From contig NW_025062476.1 in NCBI RefSeq assembly GCF_000002995.4, forward strand, positions 12,792,501-12,856,500: a DNA stretch of 64,000 bases, in the 5' to 3' direction. How positions within the stretch are numbered: position 1 is the first letter of the stretch; every line of letters begins with the position of its first letter. Under the pieces are notes generated by a model that worked only from the letters and a program-made list of their open reading frames with translations, made no database searches and was not told the DNA's origin. Positions 1 through 10,904 of this stretch are shown here, one piece after another. Both the position numbers and the translations under genes were made by a program. The stretch comes from Brugia malayi (Eukaryota; Nematoda; Chromadorea; Rhabditida; Onchocercidae).

Positions 1-545
1 GGTATGTATTCATTGATTTACATTGCATTAAAATTTAGATTCAAATTAAAATTCTAAATATCTCATTCTAATTTTAAATTGACTAATCAATTCAGCTTGA
101 CTTTAAAGATATGATTTTATTTTGTTTCATAAGAATTGTTCATTTGCATTTTAAAAATATTAGAACATTAAATTCTTTGTAACATACTATAAACGGATAA
201 AGTATTCTATGAATATATGATATTATGAAAAGATCTATGGAATTTATTAAATCAGATATTAGGATAAGATGCCAAAAATATTGTATGAGTAATATCTTAA
301 ACTAATGTTTTAAATAATATTGAAGTGTAAGAAATAAATTCAGTTTTGGGTATAAAAAAGATAATTACACGTAAATAGTCGAATATTGGATTACAAACGC
401 ATAAATAGTTTCACTCAACTAACTAAAAATATAAGACGTATATGAGACGTGTAATTGCGTATACAGACTGTGTCAAATCAATATATCAGGTGGCTATCAT
501 ATGTTGTATCTTTTTTTTTCGGGATATCTCGGGAATGAGTTGTTA
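1..545. other. left edge, non-coding upstream of NDUFAF2-like gene
   Basis: AT-rich sequence without a convincing coding exon. The window opens with GGTATGT, which would fit a 5' splice site of a gene that begins to the left, but nothing else supports that. An acceptor-like AG at 488-489 lies 12 bases before an in-frame ATG at 501 and could be a trans-splice site for the next gene. Confidence 0.4.
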
Positions 546-1872
546 ATGACTCGTCGTCCAGGTGTATTGACATTTATTTGGCGTAATTTTTTGGATTCGC
601 TTGATCGGAAACGATTCCAGAAGACTTTCGTTGGTAATGATGAACAAGGTAACAAATACTACGAATTAACTAAATCTCGACGAATTGTTAACAGGTCAGT
701 AGTGTTGGCGGTGTTGGTGGATTTTTTTTTTCAAATATCGAAACTTTACTTAGGAATTTTGCTTTATTTAGTTTTTTTTTTTTTGAAGAAAAGATGAAAT
801 AACGCTGTCATCTTCATTATAGTGGTGTGAAACTACAGGTTATTTCGGTTGATAAAATAACATTCTGATGAGTTCCAATTGTAATTAAATCGCATTAAGT
901 TATGGAATAAATTTCAAGTTATGGATTCATTTTCAATAAAATATAAAATGAGTGGAATAGATTGTGTGGTGAGTTATAACAGATTATGTAGTGAGCTTGA
1001 GTAATAAGTCAGACGGGTAGCTGCAGTCATTTCCAGATAAAAATTCTTCAAAAGTTCAGTAGACATATACTGACAGAAAAAATAAATTAATTAAAAATTT
1101 TCGCCTTGTCTAGTGCGCGGAATCGATTGTACAAATTTTAATAATTTTTCAAGATTAGAATTACACAATATGATATTACAACAGTAATTAGGCTTTAAAT
1201 CAATGTGACATGGAGGTATATAATTAATTTCGTATACATTTCTGCTCTTCGTTTTTACAGCATAATAAACATTACAGGGGTTTTGTTCCAGCAAATACGT
1301 CATCTCAGGTGCCATCACCAGAATGGCTAACATGGCTACGAGGAATACGGAAATTGCCACCTACAGAAGAAGAAATCTTGGCGAATAAGCAAGCTAGAGA
1401 AGAGGTTTATGATTAAAATTTTCATTCAGTTGTTTGCAATGTAGATAAAGTTTTTCTTCAAAATTCTAATTAATTTTTCAGTCAGCAGATGGGATAAGAT
1501 TGGTAATTTTATTTTCATAAGTCTTTAGCTACAACCGTTATATGATTATGTGATAAACTATTCTATATACAATTTTCGTTTTATTTTCTTTATTGTTATT
1601 ATTTTAACTAATTATCCAAGCAGCTGTCTTGTATTTTTGTACTTGACAACCAGGAGAATTACATATTTTATGGTTATCAATATTCAGTAATCTTGCAGGT
1701 GGTAGAGAAGATGAAAAAACTAGAACAGGATAGAAGGAACGAAATTCCAGCTAATGAATCAAAAAAGATACCTTACATAGAATCGACAACGATATCGGAC
1801 GATTTCGATTCACAACCTAGAGGTTTTCCACGTTACGTGGACTACGATAAAAAACAGCCAGAAATGTCATGA
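546..1872 (+). CDS. NDUFAF2: NDUFAF2-like mitochondrial complex I assembly factor
   Basis: Three exons: 546-694, 1278-1404, 1699-1872; 149 residues. The family (B17.2-like, NDUFAF2/mimitin, related to subunit NDUFA12) helps assemble mitochondrial NADH:ubiquinone oxidoreductase. Seen here: an N-terminal LTFIWRNF segment, the family hallmark VGNDEQGNKYYE (about residues 34-45), and in exon 2 PEWLTWLRGIRKLPPTEEEI, which parallels the EWxxWIRRTRKTPPTMEEI block of the human protein. The C-terminus is charged, as in NDUFAF2. Phase decides the exon 2 acceptor: the AG at 1276-1277 keeps frame while the stronger-looking AG at 1259-1260 does not. Start 546 matches the expected length before the WR motif; an in-frame ATG at 501 would add 15 residues. 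The next gene, 660 bases downstream, is another respiratory-chain assembly factor. Confidence 0.82.
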
Positions 1873-2532
1873 TTGTATTTTTGTTTCTTAGAAATTTTTT
1901 TGTTTGAAAAGTTCTTGAGCAAGTTATTCTAAAATTCGAATCTGAATTATTTAAATTATGAAGGATTCAGCAAACTTTTAAAATTTTTAAATCCAGGATT
2001 AGAAATGGGTTATCACTTTTCCCATCTGATGTTGTTGAGCCATTAGTGCACTTCAATTAATGTAGGGATGATTAATGTAGAAGAAATTTAAGACCAGCAT
2101 TATAAGAGTTCTTAGTACTTCTACATTTCTATTTGTGAACTGCATTTTTATTCCGTCGAATTAAATGAATAGCTGAAAAGTGTACTGTTTGCCAATCTTT
2201 ATCATGAATTAATTTATTTTGTTTGTTAGCTTTCTTGTACATTGCTTCATAGTTACTACACATTTTTCTGGAATACACCTTTTTGAAAGTTTGATTTTTG
2301 TCTGATGAATATCGGAATGACTATCATTACTTCATCTCGTATAAAGCTGAAAACAGTTGCTTTGATTAGCTAGTAAGTTTGGTAAACTGATGCGATTGAT
2401 CTCGGGAAGACATTCTTGGCTATAAACTGTGGTGTGTGTTGACGAATTTCTTGTGTAAAGCGGTTAAGCAGTATAACATTCACCTGTGAGGCTTGACAGA
2501 ATAAGCAATATGCAGTCTATAGCTTTTTCTAG
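1873..2532. other. intergenic, NDUFAF2-like to ATPAF2-like
   Basis: 660 bases between two plus-strand genes. No coding exon, RNA gene or repeat seen. The short same-strand spacing leaves room for operon-style co-transcription but does not prove it. Confidence 0.5.
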
Positions 2533-4356
2533 ATGAGCGCAAAATTGTGCCATGCATTATTAGCACGCCGATTATTTTCTGGTATCTCCAGCACAAAGAA
2601 CCGATTTTATGAGGTAATCATAAAATTGAAAAAAAAAAAAAAAAAAAGATTATGAAGTAATCATGATATTAAATATCCACTTTTAAAGGCATAAAGTGCT
2701 TTAGGTTGTAAAGAGAATGATTTTTTAACAAATATTTTGGTTAAATCAAGTGATTTTTCATTAGCGAAAATTTTAAACTCTATTGCTTACAGGAAGCGCG
2801 AGTTGTATTTAAGCCTGTGGAAGAAGTTTATAACATATATCTTGATAAACACTGTTTAGTTACACCAAAACGGAACCCAGTAAAGGTTTGGTTTTCTTGC
2901 AAAATATTGTTGTGTTTTTTTCCAATAATGACATAAAATTAATCAAGTGTATTCCTTTTTTTTTTTTTTGTCATATGTCATTCAATAAGAAGCGTGAAGG
3001 TAAAAGCCATCTGTTTGCTTTTTCAGATATATTCTGAAGCGCTTGCACTTGCTGTAGCGCAGGAGTGGAATATGCAGACGAATGAATTAAGGGTAAACTT
3101 AATGAGGCTCACAGGCTTGATTTTCACAGCCACCGATAATCCAATGTCATTGCAGAAGTATGCATTTTTTTTTTTTTTGAAAGCTATATTACCTTACTAA
3201 TTTTTGTGGAAGTGAGGATTCAGGGTGAGAATTTGTTCTCACTCTGAATTAGTATAGCAATAAGGAAATTAGCTTAGTATGCTGTTCATATTTGCATAAA
3301 TATGTTGCAGTTAATGTTAACTTAATCTTTAATGTAACTGTTCATAAATTGCTCCTGAACTGATTGTTTAAGACTATTATGTCGAAATAGCATAAAATTA
3401 ATTTATATAATTCAAAAGATAAGCAGTACGCTCTATTTATCTTTGTTGAATGATTTAGTTCATATTTTCAGATCTGATCTTTTATCACAAGTGCTCCAAT
3501 TCCTGGATAAAGATACAGTTCTATATCGACTGGAAGAAAACAGTAATTTACTACACCTGGAAGAGACAAATTGGAATCCTGTAGTTGAATGGGTAAACTG
3601 GGAGTATGGTTTGTCAGTGAAACCGAGTTATTCAATAGTTGAAGGCTGGTTGAATTTTTTAAATGTTTCATGTTTGTTTTAATGAAGTAGCTAATTTTGC
3701 CGTTAAATGACGGTCATCGTGAATTTTTGAGAGTTAATTGTTTAGCACTTTTTCATTATGTTAACAGCAGAACTTGTTAAATTGCATGCAGAAATTCTGA
3801 ATTCGCAGAAACTTTTGAGAGTTATCCTATCCTTATGAATGATTATTGTAGTATCTTTCAGAAGCTGTGATTGACAATAATTCTCGAGTTCGTTTGGCAA
3901 ATCAGCTATCAGATTACAATTTTCTACAACTGGTCGGTTTACAATATGCTACTGAAGCGCTCAAATCTGTGTTTCTCACCTTGGCAACCGTATCCTCTCG
4001 TTTGGATATTGATGAAGCCGTTGAGCTAGCACTTCTTGAACAGAAATACCAAAGTGATGTTTGGGGAAAGGTTGATAATTCTAGATTGTATATCAGTTTT
4101 TGTCCAAAAAAATACTCTCGACCTTTTTTTTTGGCGGAAGCATGATTGTCTATTACTGAAAATAAGCAACTTATGCGTAATGGCGAAGCGATAAAAATAA
4201 TTGCAGGTTGAATGGGCACATGATATTGAACGAGAAGAGCTGATTTCACGATTATCGGCCGGTGTGTTGTTAGTACATTTGGGTGATTTTGAACTAGGAT
4301 ACGAAGCAGAATCTCAAAAAAATGAAATTGTGAAGAATAATAAAGAAGTGGTCTAA
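2533..4356 (+). CDS. ATPAF2: ATPAF2/ATP12-like F1-ATPase assembly chaperone
   Basis: Six exons: 2533-2613, 2793-2885, 3027-3157, 3472-3644, 3862-4070, 4207-4356; 278 residues. ATP12 binds the F1 alpha subunit in the mitochondrial matrix so that the alpha3-beta3 hexamer can form. Diagnostic blocks seen: SEALALAVAQEW (exon 3), FLDKDTVLYRLEE and NWNPVVEW (exon 4), LALLEQKYQSDVWG (exon 5) and VEWAHDIEREEL (exon 6), all in the order of the human protein. The first 27 residues (MSAKLCHALLARRLFSG...) are basic and lack acids, as expected of a mitochondrial targeting peptide. Exon 4 to 5 only keeps frame and family length if the intron uses a GC donor at 3645 (see separate entry). Intron 3 begins with a donor followed by a long T run. 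Confidence 0.9.
3645..3861 (+). other. candidate GC-AG intron in ATPAF2-like gene
   Basis: Exon 4 must end in phase 1 to join exon 5 (AA then GCT GTG ATT). No GT donor near the conserved SYSIVE region gives that phase. Cutting AAG|GCTGGT does, and yields a YG-to-SDYN spacing of 33 residues against 32 in the human protein. GT alternatives at 3609 and 3627 keep phase but delete about 6-12 conserved-region residues. The donor is not the ideal GCAAGT, so this is a likely but not certain call. Confidence 0.5.
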
Positions 4357-5189
4357 AGTTTTTTCGATTGCTGCAGAATCCATTGATTTGAAATTTTCGA
4401 TTATATGTAGCTTTAACATAGATAGCACTAATTTCTTCATTTTATATATGTTAGTCGTTTAAGTATTAATAGGGTAGAAGATACTGTGAGTATAAATAAT
4501 CAAAGACTGATTTGAAACGAAGGTTTTAAACGTTCATTTGAAGGGATAATACTTAGATGCTTGACGTGTGGTAATCATTTTGCTTAAATGTCTGGTGCTC
4601 AATTTGTCTCCGGAGAATTATTTGATAACTCTCCATTTGTCATATGGGATCATTGATGATCATTTTTGTTTTGTTGTCTTACCTGTTTTGATATGTAATT
4701 GTTAATGATTACATCTAATATTTAATTTGATAAAATGTTTATCACCAAAGTTAATGCATTCATTGTTTGATGTGTTTAAAATTCATCATTTATCTCGCTG
4801 ATATTCATTAAATTTTTTCTTTTTTGACTATATACTATTTATTATTAAAAATTGAAAACGGGTGCTTCTTATGTGTTTTCTTCTAATTTCGTTAATTTTC
4901 ATCATAATTAAATCATAGTTGTAATCTGAAGGTTAGAAATTTTTGAAAAATTGAGAAGCAAAGGAGAGAAAATGCAGAGAGTATGAATAGTGGTAAAAGA
5001 AAAAAAGCTATAAATGTGTTACTTTAATGTGGCCAAAGGTTAAGTTACTTCACTTAGGTTTAGTTTGTAATTTGTTTTCATAATGTTTGTTCATCTTTGT
5101 GTATCTCTGTGTATGTGTATGTCTAAGTTGTTTATTTGTTTGTATGTATGTGTGTGTGTGTGTGTATGTGTGTATGTGTATGTGTGCAT

Positions 5190-5282
<93 letters not shown>

Positions 5283-5315
5283 TGTGTATGTGTATGTCTA
5301 AGTTGTTTATTTGTT

Positions 5316-5351
<36 letters not shown>

Positions 5352-6952
5352 ATTTGCATCCAGTTGCTGTCAACATTGACTGTTTTCATGTTTTCATTCT
5401 TAGTTTTTTAACTTTTGTGAAAAATTCTCAAATGTTGCAACTTCTTTCACATTGCTTTTATTTGTCAAGGAGTGGTTTTTTTTTTCTAATATAGAATTCA
5501 TGGATATGATTAAAGTAATCATTCGAAAGTAAGTGATAATATAGAGAGTAGTTCGATAATGAAGAATTAGAATTTTCTACTTAATATTTATGAGGTTTGT
5601 GATACTGTTATGCATTTACTTTCAGAGATAGCAATTCTAAGAGCAGTGATAAAGAAAGGAAGGGGAATCGAGATAAAAGAAGACGATTATTGTTAATGTG
5701 ATGGCATTTTTTATGATAATTTTCCAATAAGCTATGAATGAGTGTTTAAATTCTTTAAATTGTCATTTGTAAAGTTTTAGTTCATAATAAACAATTTAGT
5801 TTAGCATAGTATAGGTAAAGAAGCATAGGTGAAAAAAAAAAAAAAAAACTATCTCTCACAACAAATGGGCTGAATATCAGAAATGAAAGTACGATTACTT
5901 TAGTTTTACTTCACTCGCTAGTAATTTAGTCGAGAATTTTTACACATTCCTGAGTAACCTTGCTAGTATTTTTTTCGGTTTTTCGTTGATGATTAAAATG
6001 AATTAAGATTATTCGTAGGTTTACTGATATAATATGAAGATTATTATTCATACGTTTACTGATATAATAATATAATGTACTAAAATCTATATCGTATTAG
6101 AGTTAGCTTATTTTGATAGTATTTCATTTTTTTTTTTTTTTTTTCAAGGAAATTAATATTGAGCGTATCTAGCATGCGTGAATATTCTTAGGAGGTTTTT
6201 GTTTTTGTTTTTAATAAAAATTAGCGAAATGTAAATTGTTGATAAACACATTAAATGTATTATTATATGCTACAAATTGTTTTTTTTATAATATATTTTG
6301 ACGTTGCACTCAGATTCATTTCCAAAAATGAATTTAAATTGTAAATATATATATATATTTGATTTTTTTTTTTTTTTATATTTTACTTTATATATATATA
6401 TATGAATTAGAGTTATATGTGAGAGTTAAATGTTTAGCATTCAGTGTGTGTATATGTCTGTGCTTTACAAATTATACAAACAATGAGAGAGAAAAGTATG
6501 AGTGAGAAATGGTGATTGATTAGACTTGAAGATCCATTAAAAGTATGTTAAATTGTTCTCTTCAGTTTGCTTAAGTTTCCACTTATACTTTTTTTTTTTA
6601 ATAGTTTTCTACACTTGTAGTTTAAAATTTTCTTTTTTTCAAAAAAAAAAAGAAAATGTCAAAACTTATCTGCATTTTTGAATATAACAAAAGATTAATT
6701 ATCAGAGGATTTTGGATACAAAAGAAGAATTGATGTCAGTGCTTTAGTTGTAAGAGAAAGAAGTTTGCTTATTTTCTTGATATAGTAGGGATAAATTTTT
6801 TGAATACTAATGGCAATAACAATTTTTGATTTGACAAATAATTACTAGCATTTTGATTGGAAGGGTTTATATTTTCATTGCTAATTAACGTTTTTTTTTT
6901 TTTTTTCTTTTCATTTCTATTTATATTATATTTGTTATTGATATATTTGTAG
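4357..6952. other. intergenic, ATPAF2-like to PAP2 gene
   Basis: 2.6 kb, AT-rich. Contains the large TG microsatellite at 5106-5350 (listed separately), several pure T or A runs (for example near 5831, 6128 and 6889) and a short AT microsatellite near 6340-6400. No coding exon seen on either strand. Confidence 0.6.
5106..5350. repeat. TG microsatellite with a duplicated 42-bp flank
   Basis: A long (TG)n tract (about 5186-5280) and a second shorter one (about 5320-5350). Each is preceded by the same 42-base unique sequence, at 5106-5147 and 5281-5322, identical in both copies. The whole is therefore a tandem duplication of about 175 bp whose two units differ mainly in TG number. Open frames across it are CV/VC/TH low-complexity artefacts. 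Confidence 0.9.
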
Positions 6953-6963
6953 AGTTATCAACA
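6951..6963 (+). other. candidate trans-splice acceptor, PAP2 gene
   Basis: An AG at 6951-6952 after ATATTTGT, 11 bases before the ATG and with no upstream partner exon visible. It fits a spliced-leader acceptor. Confidence 0.4.
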
Positions 6964-9587
6964 ATGTCACTACGTCGAGTAACATTTAGTGGACGATTTG
7001 CACAAAATGAAAGTAATGCAGAAGAATCAAGAACTATGATTATTGCTAAAGGACTTTTTGCTTTAACAGTCGATGTTGGAATTGCATTAGCTGTAGCATT
7101 TTATGCATTAAATATGTTTGTTGGCAAACTTGTTATACCATATGAACGTGGTTTCTACTGTTATGAGGTAAATTTTTTCTTTTTTAAATTTGCAGAAATG
7201 AAAAATTTCTCATTATTTGTACTTGCTATATTACTCATATATTTTACTCACAATTAATGAGTAAAAAATATGAGGAAACAATGTGCTATGTTTTTGTTTT
7301 TTGAATAGTTTGAGAAAGTTAAATTTACATCCGAAAAATAACATTAATTAGTGAGTAGTTAGGTAAAGAATTATTTTTTTAATAGACCAATTTTTTTCAT
7401 TAATTTTCTTTCTTTTTTTTTTGTTGAATTTCTGTGTTAAGTTCTTTATTTGTTGCTACGTCTAGTATTGTGAATATCTAATGTATTTGTGATTTAACTT
7501 TGGACTATTCCACATTTTTGTTTTTTTTTTTATAACCTCTTTTGTTGTAATTGTTAAAATGGATTTAAATTTGCGAAAAGAAGAGAGAAATCCTACAAAG
7601 ATTGGAGCATATACTAAGAGATATATTGAAGTGCAAATATAAGTTAGTCGGTGTTGCAAAAAAATACTAAACATATTCTTGAAATAGCATATCTCATATG
7701 AAATTTTTGTAAGGTAGTGAATTGCTGCAAATTGAGTTCTCTTCAAATTTTCATGTAATCAGAAATAGTAATAATATTAACAATAACATTATTGAAATTA
7801 ATAGTTGTGACAAATTTTGACTTTAACAGCATCGCTTAATGTTTGTTTTTCTTCCAGGTACCACATATTAGTAATCCATTTCGTCCAAATACCATATCAA
7901 CAAAACATTTGCTAGCTGTATCCATTGCTTCACCACTTTTCATCATCCTATTAGTAGAAGCTGTAGTATTTGTAATATCTGATGGTCGAAATAAATTGCG
8001 CAAATATTTTCACTTTACCACATCAATCTATCTCATGTATATTGTTTCATTTGTTATTGCAACATTTATAATGGAGGTATTCTTTTTTCTTTCTAATATT
8101 TTCATTTCTTTACCTTTATTTATACATAATTCAATGTTCTCATATCGTCCTAATATGTCTTGCACTGATTTGAAAGTTTGAAAATTAAAATACATTCAAA
8201 TACTAACTCTAAAAACTAATAATCTTTTTTTACGAAGGATAAAGATGAATTTTCTATATTTCCAGGTGCTGAAGTGCGCATTTGCTCGATTAAGGCCACA
8301 CTATTTAAGTGTTTGCCAACCGAACTGGAAGGAAATCAACTGTACCGATCCAAATGCTTATATCGAAAGTAAGTGTTATTTGTTTTCAGTTTAAGCTAGA
8401 TTAGTTTGAAGTTGAATGCTATAGTAAAATATTATGAGGAAAAAGAATGAGAGATAAAGCTTTACATAGTGAAAGTAAAAGTAGGTTAGAAAAAAAATTC
8501 AGTTTTGACAGATTAGAAAATTTTGATAGGTTTAGTTCAAATTTTTAAAAGAATAAATCTCCAATATATGTTTTAACTTTCTACTACTAAAGTAAGCAAT
8601 ATGTGAATGTGAGTAACAAGCTGAGCGGAAAATATTATAAATGGAATTTTTCGAGGTAGTATGACTTAATTTTAATAAGAAATTATGAAATTTGTAAGTG
8701 TGAATTGTTTATTTGTAGGTGTAAATTGTTTGGGAACGAATATGCATCGAATTCGTATCGGACGTCAAAGTTTTCCAAGTGGCCATACATCAGCTGCTGT
8801 ATTGCTCTTTTTATTCTTTTATTTTTACCTGAAAGGTATGCTACCAAAAAATGTTGTCTAATGGCAAGAAGTTTTATCTAAGCGATATACATATATTAAT
8901 TATAATAATTTGTAATGATAATGTAATGATAATTAGAAAATATATACTAATTATTTCGTATGATAAACGATATATGTGTTATATTTGTTGGTTCAGAAGA
9001 ATTCATTAATGATTTTAAATACGAAAAGGTATAAATGAGGACGATATGTTATTTCCAACGAGCTTCTTTTTGTTGAAATATTTAATAAAATTCTCATTTT
9101 TTTTAGTATTTCTCTTAAAATCCTTGCTTTCTCAGTTTTCATTCGTTTTATTTTCATTTATCATTTTTTTTGAAAATACTATTTAACTGTTTAAGATAAC
9201 ATTTTTAAATGTATTATTTACTATTCATTTTTTTTTTTTTTATTTCTCAAAAGAAATTTTGCATTAAAGAAAGCGAATATTGTTTTAAGCTTTCATTCTT
9301 ATAAAGTTGAATTAATCAATTTATTTATTTATTTTTTTATTTGTTCAGGTATTGTTGATGCTACTGGCAATAAATTGTTACGAGTAATCCGTTTTACGGT
9401 GCTAATTATAAGTGGTACATGGACAATAGTGGTAATGGTAACTCGCATAACTGATTATTGGCATTATCCGACGGATGTTTTAGGTGGAATAATATTAGCT
9501 CTTTCATGCGCGTATATTTTTATTCGGAAGACACACTCTTCATTGGTTTATCAGAATCGTTTGTTGGAAAATATGCATAATTCATAA
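6964..9587 (+). CDS. lipid phosphate phosphatase (PAP2 superfamily)
   Basis: Five exons: 6964-7167, 7858-8076, 8266-8368, 8719-8835, 9349-9587; 293 residues, the usual size for LPP/PLPP1-3. These integral membrane enzymes dephosphorylate phosphatidate, lysophosphatidate and related lipid phosphates. All three catalytic motifs of the superfamily are visible: KCAFARLRP (K-x6-RP, start of exon 3), FPSGHTSA (PSGH, exon 4) and TRITDYWHYPTDVLGG (motif 3, with Thr for the usual Ser; nucleophilic His and Asp kept, exon 5). Hydrophobic stretches fit the six-helix topology. Cysteines and a possible N-glycosylation site (NCTD) fall in the predicted lumenal/extracellular loop before motif 2. The start is supported by the acceptor 11 bases upstream. 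Which paralogue it matches cannot be told by eye. Confidence 0.93.
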
Positions 9588-10886
9588 AAATTTGATTTTT
9601 TTTTTTCTTTCCGTCATGTTTTGTTGTTATAAATTTAAAAGGAAAGAAAAGACTATCCGGTTCTTGTATATCATGTTTTGCCTTTATTTTTTTAGAATTT
9701 AATTGCTCGCCTATCACTTGTAGCTTTGAATCTCATATTTTATCAATATTAAGTGTAATTCTTGAATGTTTCAAAATCAAATTCTGTTTACATATCAAGA
9801 CTGGCTGCTAATTTTCTTATATAGCAAAATCTAAATTGAAGCTTTATTTTGTACATATCGATAAATTTATTTTCAAAGAATTGTTAGTGCTAAAATGGAG
9901 TTTGATATGAATAATATAATATATACTATATGCGATCATTGGCGACCAATGTTTTTTCTTTTTTTTGTTTTCCAATTTTCTTGGTTTTTTTTTTTTTTTT
10001 TTTCTGTTATGTAATTTAGATTTTTGTTATATTTGATATTTCCTCATTTGATATCATATTTTGATGCTTTTCTGAATATGAAGTATTCTTCAGGTTGTTA
10101 ATTTTAATTGGAACTGGTTGTTATACACTTATTATTTCTATTACTATCATTATCATTTAGCTATGTCAACATGCTTATATCTCAAATTTATTTTATACTT
10201 GGAATAGGTTGATAAATTTTCTGTTTTCTTTTTTGAAGGTATATCTACCAACAATAGAAATGACATGTTTTTTTTTTAATTAAAATATATCGCTTTCCTG
10301 AGTTTAAATCAACATTTAAATTGAATTACAGTTGTAACTTTGCTACTCACAAGATGATTGATAATTTCTTAGAGGAAAGAATTTTATGAGGGCCTGGAAA
10401 TCAAAATTAAAGTTTAGATTAGAGCCAAATTCCTTCTCTCATGAAATTCATGGATTCTTAGGATCATCCAAGATATAATGGAAATGCTGAACAGTGAATT
10501 ATTCGGCTCGATAAAATTTTAAGTGAAATCGGATTCTTGAAATTCCATTTTTTTAGTTAGGGAAGTATATGTGTGAAAATTTAAAATTTTCCTCATCTCT
10601 TTTAGTTGTAATTTAGTGAAAATAGTGAGCATCACCAAAATTTTTGCCTATTTATTAAGTTGCCGGAAGTTTTGTTTATTCATTTCAAAAATCATAAGTT
10701 TTTCCTGGAGATTCGAAGTACAGTTTCAAATTATTTTGCCTTGTATTAGGAGAAGATAACCTTTATTAAATTACTTGCTTTCCAAACCTAGAGTTGAAAA
10801 CTTGGAAAGAACCTGAAAAAATGATTTGTATGATGTGATTCTATTTGAACTATATCTTTTGAAACAATTATTCTACATTAATTCAG
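9588..10886. other. intergenic, PAP2 gene to SIN1
   Basis: 1.3 kb AT-rich sequence with T runs near 9599 and 9987. No exon seen. It ends with a polypyrimidine-poor but usable acceptor ATTCAG at 10881-10886, 18 bases before the SIN1 ATG and probably a spliced-leader site. Confidence 0.5.
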
Positions 10887-10904
10887 GTAATACCTGTGCA
10901 CTGG

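Noticed and set aside
5083..5494. Several overlapping open frames on both strands rich in Cys/Val or Thr/His
   Set aside because: They are translations of the TG/CA microsatellite; no start context, no family, no splice support.
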